64,000 nt of DNA from contig CANRMA010000004.1 in assembly GCA_947631625.1 (NCBI GenBank), forward strand, positions 120,160-184,159, in the 5' to 3' direction. Below, one piece after another: positions 55,386 through 63,805 of the stretch (position 1 is the first letter of the stretch; the number at the start of each line of letters is the position of its first letter). This DNA is from an uncultured Lachnospiraceae bacterium (GTDB lineage: Bacteria; Bacillota; Clostridia; Lachnospirales; Lachnospiraceae). Both the position numbers and the translations under genes were made by a program. The notes beneath the pieces are model-generated. The model was not told the DNA's origin. It did not search any database and saw only the letters and a list, made by a program, of their open reading frames with translations.

Positions 55386-56816
55386 TCAAAACTGAAAATA
55401 AATAAACTCCGTAGCCACTCCCTTTGCGGAAAACAGCGCGATTACTATTAGCGACAGAACATATACGGGCCATCTTATAAAAAATTTCCGTTTGGAAAAT
55501 TCTTTTATCACATCATATTTTAACGACAGAAAATCATATATGAAAAGTATCGCTACGGATACCGCCATTCCAAACATCTGCGCATAAGACATATTAAGGC
55601 ACATAACGGCGGTTTTTATATAATTAACAGGCCTTGCGGCGTCCCAGAACAGCCTCGAGATTATCCATAGAGCGTCGTTTAAACTGCCGGCCCTGAAAAA
55701 TATCCATGTAAAACATACAAGCGCAAAAGTTACGGGCAGCTGTATTAAATGTTTCTTGCGCTCATGTCCTTTCGGCCGGGTCAGGTTTTCTAATATCTGT
55801 AAAAGTCCGTGCAGTCCGCCCCATATTATATAGGTAAAAGCGTTTCCATGCCAGAAACCGCTCACCAGAAAAGTTATCAAAAGATTAAGATTGTGACGCC
55901 ATTTTGAAACCCGGTTCCCGCCTAAAGGGATATACACATAATCACGAAACCATGTCGAGAGCGAAATATGCCAACGGCTCCAGAATTCTTTTATTGAAAA
56001 AGACAAATAAGGACTTTTGAAATTAGTCATAAGCTCAATGCCAAAAAGTTTCGCACAGCCTATTGCAATATCGGAATACCCCGAAAAGTCACAATATATT
56101 TCAATTGCAAACATAACAGTTGTTATTATAAAAATAAGCCCGACGTATGAGGAGGCATTATTATATACCTGATCCACCGTTATTGCAAAGACATCCGCTA
56201 TCACTAGCTTTTTAAAATAGCCCCAGGTCATAAGCTTAAGCCCATAGGTTACGTTTTCATATACAAAAGGCCTGTCCTTTTTGTATTGGGGCAAGAGCGC
56301 ATCTGCCCGACCTATGGGCCCGGCCAGAAGCTGCGGAAAAAATGAAACAAAAAGCGCATAATACCCAAAATGCCGTTCTGCTTTTATCTTCCCCCGGTAA
56401 ACGTCGGCAATGTAACCTATTGATTGGAAAAAATAAAACGACACGCCGGCAGGCAGCAGTATTTTCAGCGTTATTGGCTGTAAAGACAGCCTGCCTTCTC
56501 CAATCAGGCCATTCAGCTTTGAAATAACAGGATCTGCGGTTTTAAAGAAAAAAAGTATCATTATAAGCGGAAGTATGCCAAGCAAAAGACAACGCCGTCC
56601 GGCCTTGGCCGAGGAAGCCTTTTCTATTGCCAGAGCCATAATGTAGGTAAGCAGGGTAGTTGCAAAAAGCAGTATGCCATACCACAGATGCAGCTGTATA
56701 TAAAAACAATAGCTTGCCGACAGCAGAAATATCCACCTGTACCTGACGGGGAATACATAATATAGTATAAAAACAATTATCAGAAATACTCCAAACGATA
56801 TTGAATTAAAAAGCAT
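55386..56816 (-). CDS. MBOAT-family O-acyltransferase (AlgI-like), second copy
   Basis: 476 residues, the usual AlgI length, with about 11 membrane helices. Core motifs: 'FPQLLAGPIGRADALLPQ', 'YCDFSGYSDIAIGCAKLFG', 'FWSRWHISLSTWFRDYVYIP' and 'VSGFWHGNAFTYIIWG' with the catalytic His. It transfers an acyl group, commonly acetyl, to an exported glycan with the help of the SGNH protein encoded 41 bases downstream. The start at 56816 has GGGGAGG upstream; the longer frame to 57071 reads through tandem repeats and is rejected. Unlike the MBOAT at 15591 it has no carrier or ligase gene beside it, so it may use a different donor. Confidence 0.88.
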   Translation of the reverse strand: MLFNSISFGVFLIIVFILYYVFPVRYRWIFLLSASYCFYIQLHLWYGILLFATTLLTYIMALAIEKASSAKAGRRCLLLGILPLIMILFFFKTADPVISKLNGLIGEGRLSLQPITLKILLPAGVSFYFFQSIGYIADVYRGKIKAERHFGYYALFVSFFPQLLAGPIGRADALLPQYKKDRPFVYENVTYGLKLMTWGYFKKLVIADVFAITVDQVYNNASSYVGLIFIITTVMFAIEIYCDFSGYSDIAIGCAKLFGIELMTNFKSPYLSFSIKEFWSRWHISLSTWFRDYVYIPLGGNRVSKWRHNLNLLITFLVSGFWHGNAFTYIIWGGLHGLLQILENLTRPKGHERKKHLIQLPVTFALVCFTWIFFRAGSLNDALWIISRLFWDAARPVNYIKTAVMCLNMSYAQMFGMAVSVAILFIYDFLSLKYDVIKEFSKRKFFIRWPVYVLSLIVIALFSAKGVATEFIYFQF

Positions 56817-57496
56817 AAAGACCTCCCCGTGTGTTTGTGATATCATTTTAGATTTTACCACAAATTTCATTGTAAATACAGGCGGTTTTCTGTATAATTG
56901 CAATCCGAACATATTTTTGATATATATGTAATGCTGAATGTTTTGATATATATGTAATGCTGAATGTCTTGCTATATGTGTAATGCTGAATGTTTTGTTA
57001 TATATAATCCTGAATGTTTTTGTATAATGGTAAAGCTGCATGTTTTGCGTAACATAAACGTTTATATACAAAATTAAATGTCATATATATAGAAAAAAAT
57101 ATGCGTAATTACGTTAATTTTAAGTATGTATACAATATATAGAGAAATTAGAAATAAATAAATCAAAATAATACAATATGTTGTATTGTGCAATATTTTT
57201 ACCATTCAAAAGAACATTCATTTAACCTAGCACTAAATAAGCGTTTATAACTTGTGCTAAAAATACCCGTATGTTAAAATGATTTCAGGCAAAGAAAATC
57301 TAAGAGTCTAATATATCTTAATCAGCTTATATATGAATTGAATTTTATATGATTATATAAAATCGAAGCTGTCTCAAACAGAAATATCTCCGGGAAACTC
57401 CTTGCTTACAACATAATATGGCAGGGAGAAAGCGGAGACTTAAGCAATAGAGTTCTCTCTGGCATAATATTTTTGATTATGAAAGAGAGGGCAGTA
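56817..57496. other. Divergent intergenic region with tandem repeats
   Basis: 680 very AT-rich bases. It holds the ribosome site and presumably the promoter of the MBOAT gene, a five-unit tandem repeat (56914-57042), and the leader of the Rpn-like gene. The part from 57050 to 57470 shows no gene or clear signal that I can name. Confidence 0.45.
56914..57042. repeat. Five tandem repeats of about 26 bases upstream of the MBOAT gene
   Basis: Units start TTTTGATATATA and end GCTGAATG; the first two are nearly identical, the later ones diverge, and the fourth is two bases shorter. They end about 100 bases upstream of the MBOAT start. Confidence 0.85.
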
Positions 57497-58792
57497 ATGC
57501 AGAAGAACGAAACAGAAAAGATAAAAGAGAGGGAAAACGGAAAAGAAGAAACAGGAAATAAATCATCCGGAAAAGAAGAAGCAATAAGCGAAGCAGACGA
57601 AAGAGAAAAATTAAAAAATGAAACAGGTGAAAAAGAAAAATTAAAAAATAAAGCAGATGAAAGAGAAGAATTAAAAAATAAAGCAGATGAAAGAGAAGAA
57701 TTAAAAAATAAAGCGGATGAAAGAGAAAAATTAAAAAATAAAACAAGCGAAAGAGAAAAGATAAAAAATAAAGATAATATAAAAGACAATGAAAGAGAAA
57801 CGGGTTCAGAAACAAATTTAGAAACACTAAATAACATAACAGAACTTACACATACCAACCTAAGTGATTTCGCCCTGTTTTTATCGGTAATGAAAGTAAA
57901 AGCCGCATACGAGGATGTGCTTGGTATTATACTTGATGAAGACAGCCTAAAACTCAAAGAAGTCAAAGTAGAGCAGGTCATACTAAATAAATCCGGAAAA
58001 CGTGCGATACGCCTAGATGCATGGGCGCAGGATATGAAAGAACGCCAGTTCGATATGGAGATGCAGAACGACACCGATTCGGACGATATCCGAAAACGTT
58101 CACGCTTTTATCAGGGAATGCTTGATACCCCGATCCTAAAATCCGGAAGGAAGACACGCTATAGAAACCTGCCATCAACTGTGATAATATTTATAACGCA
58201 GGACGACATCTTCGGCAAAGACCTTGCACGATACACATTCAGTGAAAGATGCGAGGAAGTACCGGATTTGCCGCTTGATGACGGAACGAAGAAGATATTT
58301 CTAAATATGAGCAGCCTGAACGGAAGTCCGGAGCTTGTGAGCCTGTTACAGTATATGAAAAACACTACGATTAATAATCCGGACATAACAGTCCGAGACA
58401 AACGCATACTTGATCTGGACAGGATAGTGGAAGAAGTCAGACAGTCGGAAGAATGGGAGGACGTCAGTATGAACATTTATGAGATGGGAATAGAGCGTGG
58501 GAAGGAAAAGGGTATTGAAGAAGGCATAGAAAAAGGTATGGAAAAAGGAATAAAAAAAGGTATAGAAAAGGGTATGGAAAAAGGAATAGCAGCGGGCATG
58601 AAAAAAGGCATAAAGACGGGTGAAAGATCCGGGCGAGAAGATGGGCTGAAGGCATTAGTAGATAGCCTAAAAGTTTTATTACCAGATTTTGAGTCGGTGT
58701 ACGGCGCGATTATAAAGAACGAAGTGTATGCAGGAGTTATAAACTGTAAAAGACTTCTTAATCAAAATAAACACAAAAGAGCCACGGCATAG
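57497..58792 (+). CDS. Rpn-like PD-(D/E)XK nuclease family protein with charged repeats
   Basis: 431 residues. The first 105 are a highly charged region with six exact-length 10-residue repeats of the 'DEREELKNKA' type, coded by 30-base repeats at 57597-57776. The middle (about 110-310) is the nuclease-like domain with 'AIRLDAWAQDMKERQFDMEM' and 'SRFYQGMLDTPILKSG', as in Rpn-type proteins. The C-terminus is a run of G-(I/M)-E-K-G repeats, common in this family. ATG 57497 follows GAGAGGG by six bases; ATG 57479 is possible. It is a different subfamily from the protein at 45021. Confidence 0.72.
   Translation: MQKNETEKIKERENGKEETGNKSSGKEEAISEADEREKLKNETGEKEKLKNKADEREELKNKADEREELKNKADEREKLKNKTSEREKIKNKDNIKDNERETGSETNLETLNNITELTHTNLSDFALFLSVMKVKAAYEDVLGIILDEDSLKLKEVKVEQVILNKSGKRAIRLDAWAQDMKERQFDMEMQNDTDSDDIRKRSRFYQGMLDTPILKSGRKTRYRNLPSTVIIFITQDDIFGKDLARYTFSERCEEVPDLPLDDGTKKIFLNMSSLNGSPELVSLLQYMKNTTINNPDITVRDKRILDLDRIVEEVRQSEEWEDVSMNIYEMGIERGKEKGIEEGIEKGMEKGIKKGIEKGMEKGIAAGMKKGIKTGERSGREDGLKALVDSLKVLLPDFESVYGAIIKNEVYAGVINCKRLLNQNKHKRATA
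57597..57776. repeat. Six tandem 30-base repeats inside the Rpn-like gene
   Basis: Six units of 30 bases, each coding a charged 10-residue block; two neighbouring units differ by a single base, which points to recent expansion. Confidence 0.85.
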
Positions 58793-58829
58793 CATTTATG
58801 CGGCGCTGGCGGAAAGGAGGGAATTGATT

Positions 58830-60716
58830 ATGAGTCACGATTTAACAGCACTATATGAAAGATTGAGCCATGATGACGAGCTGCAGGGCGAGAGCAACAG
58901 CATATCCAACCAGAAGGCAATGCTTGAGGACTATGCGGAAAAGAACGGCTTTACGGGCATACGCCACTTTACCGACGACGGCATATCCGGCACAACCTTT
59001 GAGCGTGAGGGGCTTCAATCCATGCTTGCGGAAGTGGGAAAGGGAAACATCGGAACCATCATAGTGAAAGACATGAGCCGTCTGGGAAGGAACTATGTGC
59101 AGATGGGTATGCTGCGGGAGCAGCTCCGCAGGGCGAATGTAAGGCTGATCGCAGTCAATGAGGGCGTGGACACGGGTTCGGGGTTCGATGATGATTTCCT
59201 CCCATTCCGGGATGTGATCAACGAATACTATGCAAAGGACATCAGCAAGAAGATCAAGTCAACATTCAAGGCAAAGGGCGAGAGCGGAAAGCACGTTGCG
59301 AGCAGCCCGCCATACGGCTATCTGAAAGACAGCGGGGATAAAAACAAATGGGTGGTTGATGAAGTGGCAGCGCCCATTGTTAGGCGGATATTCCGAATGA
59401 CGCTTGAGGGTTACGGTCCGTTTCAGATTGCAAAACAGTTATCAGATGAGCATATCCCCGTGCCTGCCTACCACCAAGCGCAGTTAGGCGTGGGACTGTG
59501 GCAGAACAGGGAAATCAAAAACCCTTACAAATGGGGAAGCTCCACCATAGCGCACATCTTACAGAAACATGAATACTTAGGGCATACGGTGAATTTCAAG
59601 ACACGCAAGCATTTCAAGGATAAAAAGAGCCATTATGTGGACAAAGACCAGTGGCTCATCTTTGAGGACACCCATGAGCCTATCATAGATCAGGAAACCT
59701 TTGACAACGTGCAGCGCATCAGAGGACAGGTAAGACGCTATCCCGACGGTTGGGGCGAGGCGCACCCACTCACAGGACTGATGTATTGCGCCGACTGCGG
59801 CGGCAAGATGTATGTCCACAGGGTAAACAACGGGAAGCGTGTCCCTATGTATGTGTGCGGGAACTATGCGAAACAGCCAGTCGGGGAATTGTGCAGGTCG
59901 GCGCACCGCATCAAGGCGGAACACGTCATGGAGATCGTGGCAAAGACCATAAAAGAGGTCATACGGTACGCAGGTCTTGACAGGGAGCGTTTTGCGGAGG
60001 AAATACAGTCACACGTCGAGGACAGGCAGACCGTAGACTTTACCGGGCAGAGGAAGCGCATGGCAGTGTGCGAAAAGCGCATCGGGGAACTGGAAACGCT
60101 GATCGCCAAGATTTACGAGGACAACGCATTGGGGAAACTGTCAGACAAGCGTTATGCCATGCTTTATAACCAGTACGAGGGCGAGCAGGAACAGTTACAG
60201 ACAGAATTGGACAGTTACAAGGCAGAGCAGACGCAGTATGAAAAAGACCGCAAATCTGCCGCACGTTTCCTGAAATTGGTTGACCGATACGGCAATGCGG
60301 AGGAAATGTCAACGGTCATGCTGAATGAGTTTGTGGAGAAGATCATCGTGCATGAGCGTGACCGGAAAGGGAGTGCGGACACCACGCAGAAGATAGAGAT
60401 TTACTTCAACTTTATCGGGGAGTACCTGCCGCCGACAATGGCGGAGAGAGAGCCGACGCCCGAAGAACTGGAGGAAATGCGCAGGAAAGAGGCAAGACGG
60501 GACAAGCTGCATCAGAACTATCTGAAGCGGAAAGCCAGCGGGAAACAGAAAGAATATGAGGAGCGCACAAAGGCGAAGAAAAAAGCGCAGATTGACAGCC
60601 AAAATGAGCAGATAAGAGCCGAGGACAGGGAAAGGGGCGTATATTTCCATGCGGGAGTGCCAGAGATACCGAGGGCGGACGCATCATCTCCTGTCAGGAA
60701 GCAGGCAGTCATGTAA
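58830..60716 (+). CDS. Large serine recombinase of a mobile element
   Basis: 628 residues. The N-terminal resolvase domain has the catalytic Ser in 'ALYERLSHDDELQGESNSI' and Arg residues in 'VKDMSRLGRNYVQMGMLREQ'. The recombinase domain follows ('ASSPPYGYLKDSGDKNKWVV'), then a zinc-ribbon ('LMYCADCGGKMYV', 'MYVCGNYAKQPVGELCRSAH'), a coiled coil (about 425-490) and a charged C-terminal tail, as in TnpX/TndX-type recombinases of Tn4451- and Tn5397-like elements. It excises and inserts a transposon or conjugative element. AAGGAGGG precedes the ATG at 58830. Codons are clearly richer in G and C than in all genes to the left, so this is transferred DNA; the gene probably sits near one end of the element. 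Confidence 0.93.
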   Translation: MSHDLTALYERLSHDDELQGESNSISNQKAMLEDYAEKNGFTGIRHFTDDGISGTTFEREGLQSMLAEVGKGNIGTIIVKDMSRLGRNYVQMGMLREQLRRANVRLIAVNEGVDTGSGFDDDFLPFRDVINEYYAKDISKKIKSTFKAKGESGKHVASSPPYGYLKDSGDKNKWVVDEVAAPIVRRIFRMTLEGYGPFQIAKQLSDEHIPVPAYHQAQLGVGLWQNREIKNPYKWGSSTIAHILQKHEYLGHTVNFKTRKHFKDKKSHYVDKDQWLIFEDTHEPIIDQETFDNVQRIRGQVRRYPDGWGEAHPLTGLMYCADCGGKMYVHRVNNGKRVPMYVCGNYAKQPVGELCRSAHRIKAEHVMEIVAKTIKEVIRYAGLDRERFAEEIQSHVEDRQTVDFTGQRKRMAVCEKRIGELETLIAKIYEDNALGKLSDKRYAMLYNQYEGEQEQLQTELDSYKAEQTQYEKDRKSAARFLKLVDRYGNAEEMSTVMLNEFVEKIIVHERDRKGSADTTQKIEIYFNFIGEYLPPTMAEREPTPEELEEMRRKEARRDKLHQNYLKRKASGKQKEYEERTKAKKKAQIDSQNEQIRAEDRERGVYFHAGVPEIPRADASSPVRKQAVM

Positions 60717-60731
60717 AATAAGGATTCAGAG

Positions 60732-60765
60732 AAAGGGCTATGGCAGAGATGTTGTAGCCTTTTTT
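60732..60765 (+). terminator. Likely terminator after the recombinase gene
   Basis: AAAGGGCTA and TAGCCTTTT arms (60732-60740, 60755-60763) with one mismatch, followed by a T run. Confidence 0.55.
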
Positions 60766-60845
60766 GTGCGGACTATGCGCCTGCTGCGCCGAGCCAAGAC
60801 CAATCACATCAATCCTATCAATTCCATATCAAACAGGAGGACACT

Positions 60846-61127
60846 ATGACGCCATTATCACGATACGAGCAGGAAACCGTAGTCAACTACAATGCCGGGG
60901 AGCAGACCGCCACCGTCTACACAAGGGATAGGACGGTCATGCGGAAACTGGACAGGCTTGCCGCCGACTTCCCCGACACCTACAAGCTGATCCGGCAGAC
61001 GGACATTGACAAGACCTATTCCATGCCGAAATCATACGTTACTTACCGTAAGCCGAGGAAGATAAGCGACGAGCAGAGGGAACAGGCAAGGAGGAAGATA
61101 CTGGAAATCAATTCAGACGGTAAATAA
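60846..61127 (+). CDS. Small conserved mobile-element protein, function unknown
   Basis: 93 residues, charged, with 'YNAGEQTATVYTRDRTVMRK' and 'KLIRQTDIDKTYSMPKSYVT'. Short proteins like this often follow serine recombinase genes in Firmicutes conjugative elements, but I know no function. A perfect AGGAGG lies upstream of the ATG. GC-rich codon use matches the recombinase gene, so both belong to the same element. Confidence 0.65.
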   Translation: MTPLSRYEQETVVNYNAGEQTATVYTRDRTVMRKLDRLAADFPDTYKLIRQTDIDKTYSMPKSYVTYRKPRKISDEQREQARRKILEINSDGK

Positions 61128-61230
61128 CCGCTATAAAACAAACATTAACAAAAATAAGGAACAAGTATTAACATTTTTTGCACTTTTTCCGATATACTTA
61201 ATGAAATCATAGAGCAAAGGAGATGGAAGC

Positions 61231-61641
61231 GTGGAAAAAGAAACAACCCCAAGCCAGAGCGAATGGCGGATCATGGAGATTTTCTGGGCGGAAAACAGGA
61301 CGATGACAGCAAGGGAGATCATAAAGAAAATGCGGGAAACATCGGATATGTCGCCCCGCATGGTGCGTGTCCTCCTAAACCGCTTGTGGCAGAAAGGCGT
61401 GTTAAGCTATACCGTGGATGAACACGATGCAAGGGTGTACCATTATACCGTGGAGAAATCAAGAGAGGACTGCCAGAAAGAGAAAAGCAGGAGATTTGTG
61501 GACAGTTATTTCGGGGGCAGCGAAAAAAACGCAATGGCGGCGCTGATCCAGAGTGCGGAGTTGACCGAAGAACAGTACCGGGAACTGGAAGAAATTCTGG
61601 AACAATGCAAGCCGTCTGCAAAGGATAATACGAAACAATGA
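61231..61641 (+). CDS. BlaI/MecI/CopY-family repressor
   Basis: 136 residues starting with GTG (AAAGGAG eight bases upstream). The winged-helix domain (about 10-80) shows the family pattern 'EWRIMEIFWAENRTMTAREI' and 'RMVRVLLNRLWQKGVLSYTV', followed by a dimerisation part. These repressors are cut by a BlaR1/MecR1-type membrane protease, here encoded in an ATGA overlap just downstream. The classic targets are beta-lactam resistance genes, but no beta-lactamase or PBP gene is in view. Confidence 0.9.
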   Translation: MEKETTPSQSEWRIMEIFWAENRTMTAREIIKKMRETSDMSPRMVRVLLNRLWQKGVLSYTVDEHDARVYHYTVEKSREDCQKEKSRRFVDSYFGGSEKNAMAALIQSAELTEEQYRELEEILEQCKPSAKDNTKQ

Positions 61642-62894
61642 CAATGCGGGCGTGGGCAGAGCGCATGACAGAACTTTTGGACTTCTGCTCTCTTTACTAC
61701 ACCATACAGCTTGTGCGGTGTGCGTTGGTTTCCTTTGCGGTGTTTGCGGTTGTTTTTCTCCTGCGGAAAACGCTGCTCAAAAACAGGGTATTCCTAAAAG
61801 GTGCATTGTGGAGCCTGTTTGTTCCGGTGCTGTTTGCCGGGAAAATGAAATTCTTTTATGAAAATGCGGCGGGCAGCTTTGTGTTTTCCTCATGGACAGG
61901 GCTTTTGAACCGTCACAGATGGCTGAACTGGCTGTATTTTGGCGTGATGTTCCTGTATGCTATCCGGCTGCTTGACAAAAGGAGAAAGCTGCACAGGCTT
62001 GCCGCAGGCATGGAACGGCGGCAGGTGGACGGCGTATCTGTTTTTGTGACAGAGCTTCCCGTTACGCCATACACGATTGGAGTGTTTTGCCCCAAGATCA
62101 TTCTGCCGCAGGCGATATTGGAACAGTACAGCGAAAAGGAGCTTCGGGCGATCCTGCTCCACGAAAAAGAGCATATCCGGTCAGGGCATCTTTTGTTCTA
62201 TTTTTTGTGGGACATTCTTAGGGTGCTGCTATGGATCAATCCGCTGTTTGCCATCGGCACAAAGCAATTCCGTGAGGATATGGAGGAAATATGCGACTGG
62301 ATGACCATCCGGAAAAACGGGGCAGGCGCATATGAATACGGACGGCTCTTGTTAAAGACCATGCGGCTTTTGCAGGCGGAAAGCAAAGACTTTAACCTCT
62401 ATGCCACATTTGCGGGCGATAAGGAATACCGCAGCATCAGGCAGAGAGTGACAAGGATCGCAGGCTACAAGCCCTATAAGCGGTTTGCGGCATTTGGCGT
62501 ATTTGCAGCCGCCATCCTGCTTGCAATCATATCTGCGGCAGGAATAAGAGCAGGCTCTTATGGCAGATATAATGAGAATGACAGTATGATTGTCTATGGA
62601 TTTGACGGAAAGGTTGTGACCTTTTCAGACACGGGAAACAGCGATGTCCTGCGTCAGATGATCTCCTATGATGACAGTTATGTGTATGTGGACAGGGAAG
62701 CATTTGAAGCATACCTGCGGGAACATGGCGTAGGGGCTGCCTATATCGTGTTCGGCGGTTTTTATAAACTCCCCGGCGTGGGAGGGTATAGTTATTCCTG
62801 CTATTATGAAACGGACGCAGGGGAACAGACGGAAAAAATTCCATATGACAATCAGGACAGCGACGAGTGGATAAACTTTATGAAACGATTGTAA
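61638..62894 (+). CDS. BlaR1/MecR1-like M56 membrane metalloprotease with short, non-PBP sensor
   Basis: 418 residues. The M56 peptidase core has membrane helices in the first 120 residues, 'PVTPYTIGVFCPKIILPQAI', the zinc site 'AILLHEKEHIRSGHLLFY' (HEKEH) and a further helix near residue 285. BlaR1 and MecR1 are about 585-600 residues long and end in a penicillin-binding sensor domain; here only about 115 residues follow the last helix ('GFDGKVVTFSDTGNSD...'), with no S-x-x-K motif. So the signal sensed is probably not a covalently bound beta-lactam. The start overlaps the repressor stop by four bases. Confidence 0.85.
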   Translation: MTMRAWAERMTELLDFCSLYYTIQLVRCALVSFAVFAVVFLLRKTLLKNRVFLKGALWSLFVPVLFAGKMKFFYENAAGSFVFSSWTGLLNRHRWLNWLYFGVMFLYAIRLLDKRRKLHRLAAGMERRQVDGVSVFVTELPVTPYTIGVFCPKIILPQAILEQYSEKELRAILLHEKEHIRSGHLLFYFLWDILRVLLWINPLFAIGTKQFREDMEEICDWMTIRKNGAGAYEYGRLLLKTMRLLQAESKDFNLYATFAGDKEYRSIRQRVTRIAGYKPYKRFAAFGVFAAAILLAIISAAGIRAGSYGRYNENDSMIVYGFDGKVVTFSDTGNSDVLRQMISYDDSYVYVDREAFEAYLREHGVGAAYIVFGGFYKLPGVGGYSYSCYYETDAGEQTEKIPYDNQDSDEWINFMKRL

Positions 62895-62955
62895 ACGATG
62901 AAATTGGTACAGAAACGGATTTCAAATTATTTTAATTATCAAGGAGGACGAAACT

Positions 62956-63762
62956 ATGGCAATGGAGATTACAAACAATTACAACGCATATGAGAATATT
63001 TATGCGGCACAAAAGAAAGCGGTTGACAGTCAGAAGAAAACGGTTGAAAACACGGAAGTCAAAGAAAGCGCTGTTAAGAAATCCAGCAATGAGGAATATC
63101 TTAAAAGTTTGCAGAAGCAAGTGCCATATATGAAGCTGCAAATTGGCAGTGCTGTCAATACAAAAAATGATGGAAAAGTTGATGTTTTGGATATTAACCC
63201 TAAGCTATTGGAAAAAATGCAGAATGATCCCGAAGCGGCTCAGAAGTACACTCAGAGGATAAAAGATGTAGAAGCAGCGCACAAATTTGTTGACAATTAT
63301 CTAAAATCAACTGGAAGTACCGTAATATGTAGTCACGCATATTTGGATGAAAACGGAAATTATTGTAATTTTACTGTTTCAGTTCGGAGAGATGCGCTGA
63401 ATGAAAAACTCCGCAAGGAAGCAGCGGAAAATGCCAAAAAACAGATAGAAAAAACCCGCGAAAATGCCCGTAAAAAGGCAGAGCAGCTTACGGAACAGTT
63501 AGAAGAAAAAGCCGAAGAAGCAAAAAAGACGGAAGATAATCAGGATCAGGGCAGCATAGTTGTTGTAAAATCTGATACTGCACAGGATAAGGCTGAAAAT
63601 CTGCTTTCAGAAAAACTGGAAAATGCAGATGACGGAAAAATATATCTCGACAATGACGATATGCAGACCATTATCAATGCGGCAAAAGAAGAAGCGCAGG
63701 GACAGCCCGATAAGGTAAAAAATCCGGTTGTGGCAGGCAACAATTTTGATATGCAGATATAG
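62956..63762 (+). CDS. DUF6033-like protein
   Basis: 268 residues without signal peptide or membrane helix. The N-terminus 'MEITNNYNAYENIYAAQKKA' and the middle 'LQKQVPYMKLQIGSAVNT', followed by a long Lys/Glu-rich coiled coil (about 155-205), match the DUF6033 family of Lachnospiraceae, whose function is unknown. A strong AAGGAGG lies upstream. The gene is AT-rich again, unlike the recombinase segment. The leader before it (GAAACGGATTTCAAAT) is repeated before the next gene, which suggests shared translational or transcriptional control. Confidence 0.72.
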   Translation: MAMEITNNYNAYENIYAAQKKAVDSQKKTVENTEVKESAVKKSSNEEYLKSLQKQVPYMKLQIGSAVNTKNDGKVDVLDINPKLLEKMQNDPEAAQKYTQRIKDVEAAHKFVDNYLKSTGSTVICSHAYLDENGNYCNFTVSVRRDALNEKLRKEAAENAKKQIEKTRENARKKAEQLTEQLEEKAEEAKKTEDNQDQGSIVVVKSDTAQDKAENLLSEKLENADDGKIYLDNDDMQTIINAAKEEAQGQPDKVKNPVVAGNNFDMQI

Positions 63763-63805
63763 GAAACGGATTTCAAATCAATAAAATTCAAGGAGGATGA
63801 ACACA

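Noticed and set aside
56914..57042. CRISPR array
   Set aside because: Units abut each other without spacers and there are no cas genes.
56817..57071. N-terminal extension of the second MBOAT protein
   Set aside because: It is a translation of the tandem repeats and has no ribosome site; MBOAT proteins start at the ATG 56816 (MLFNSISF).
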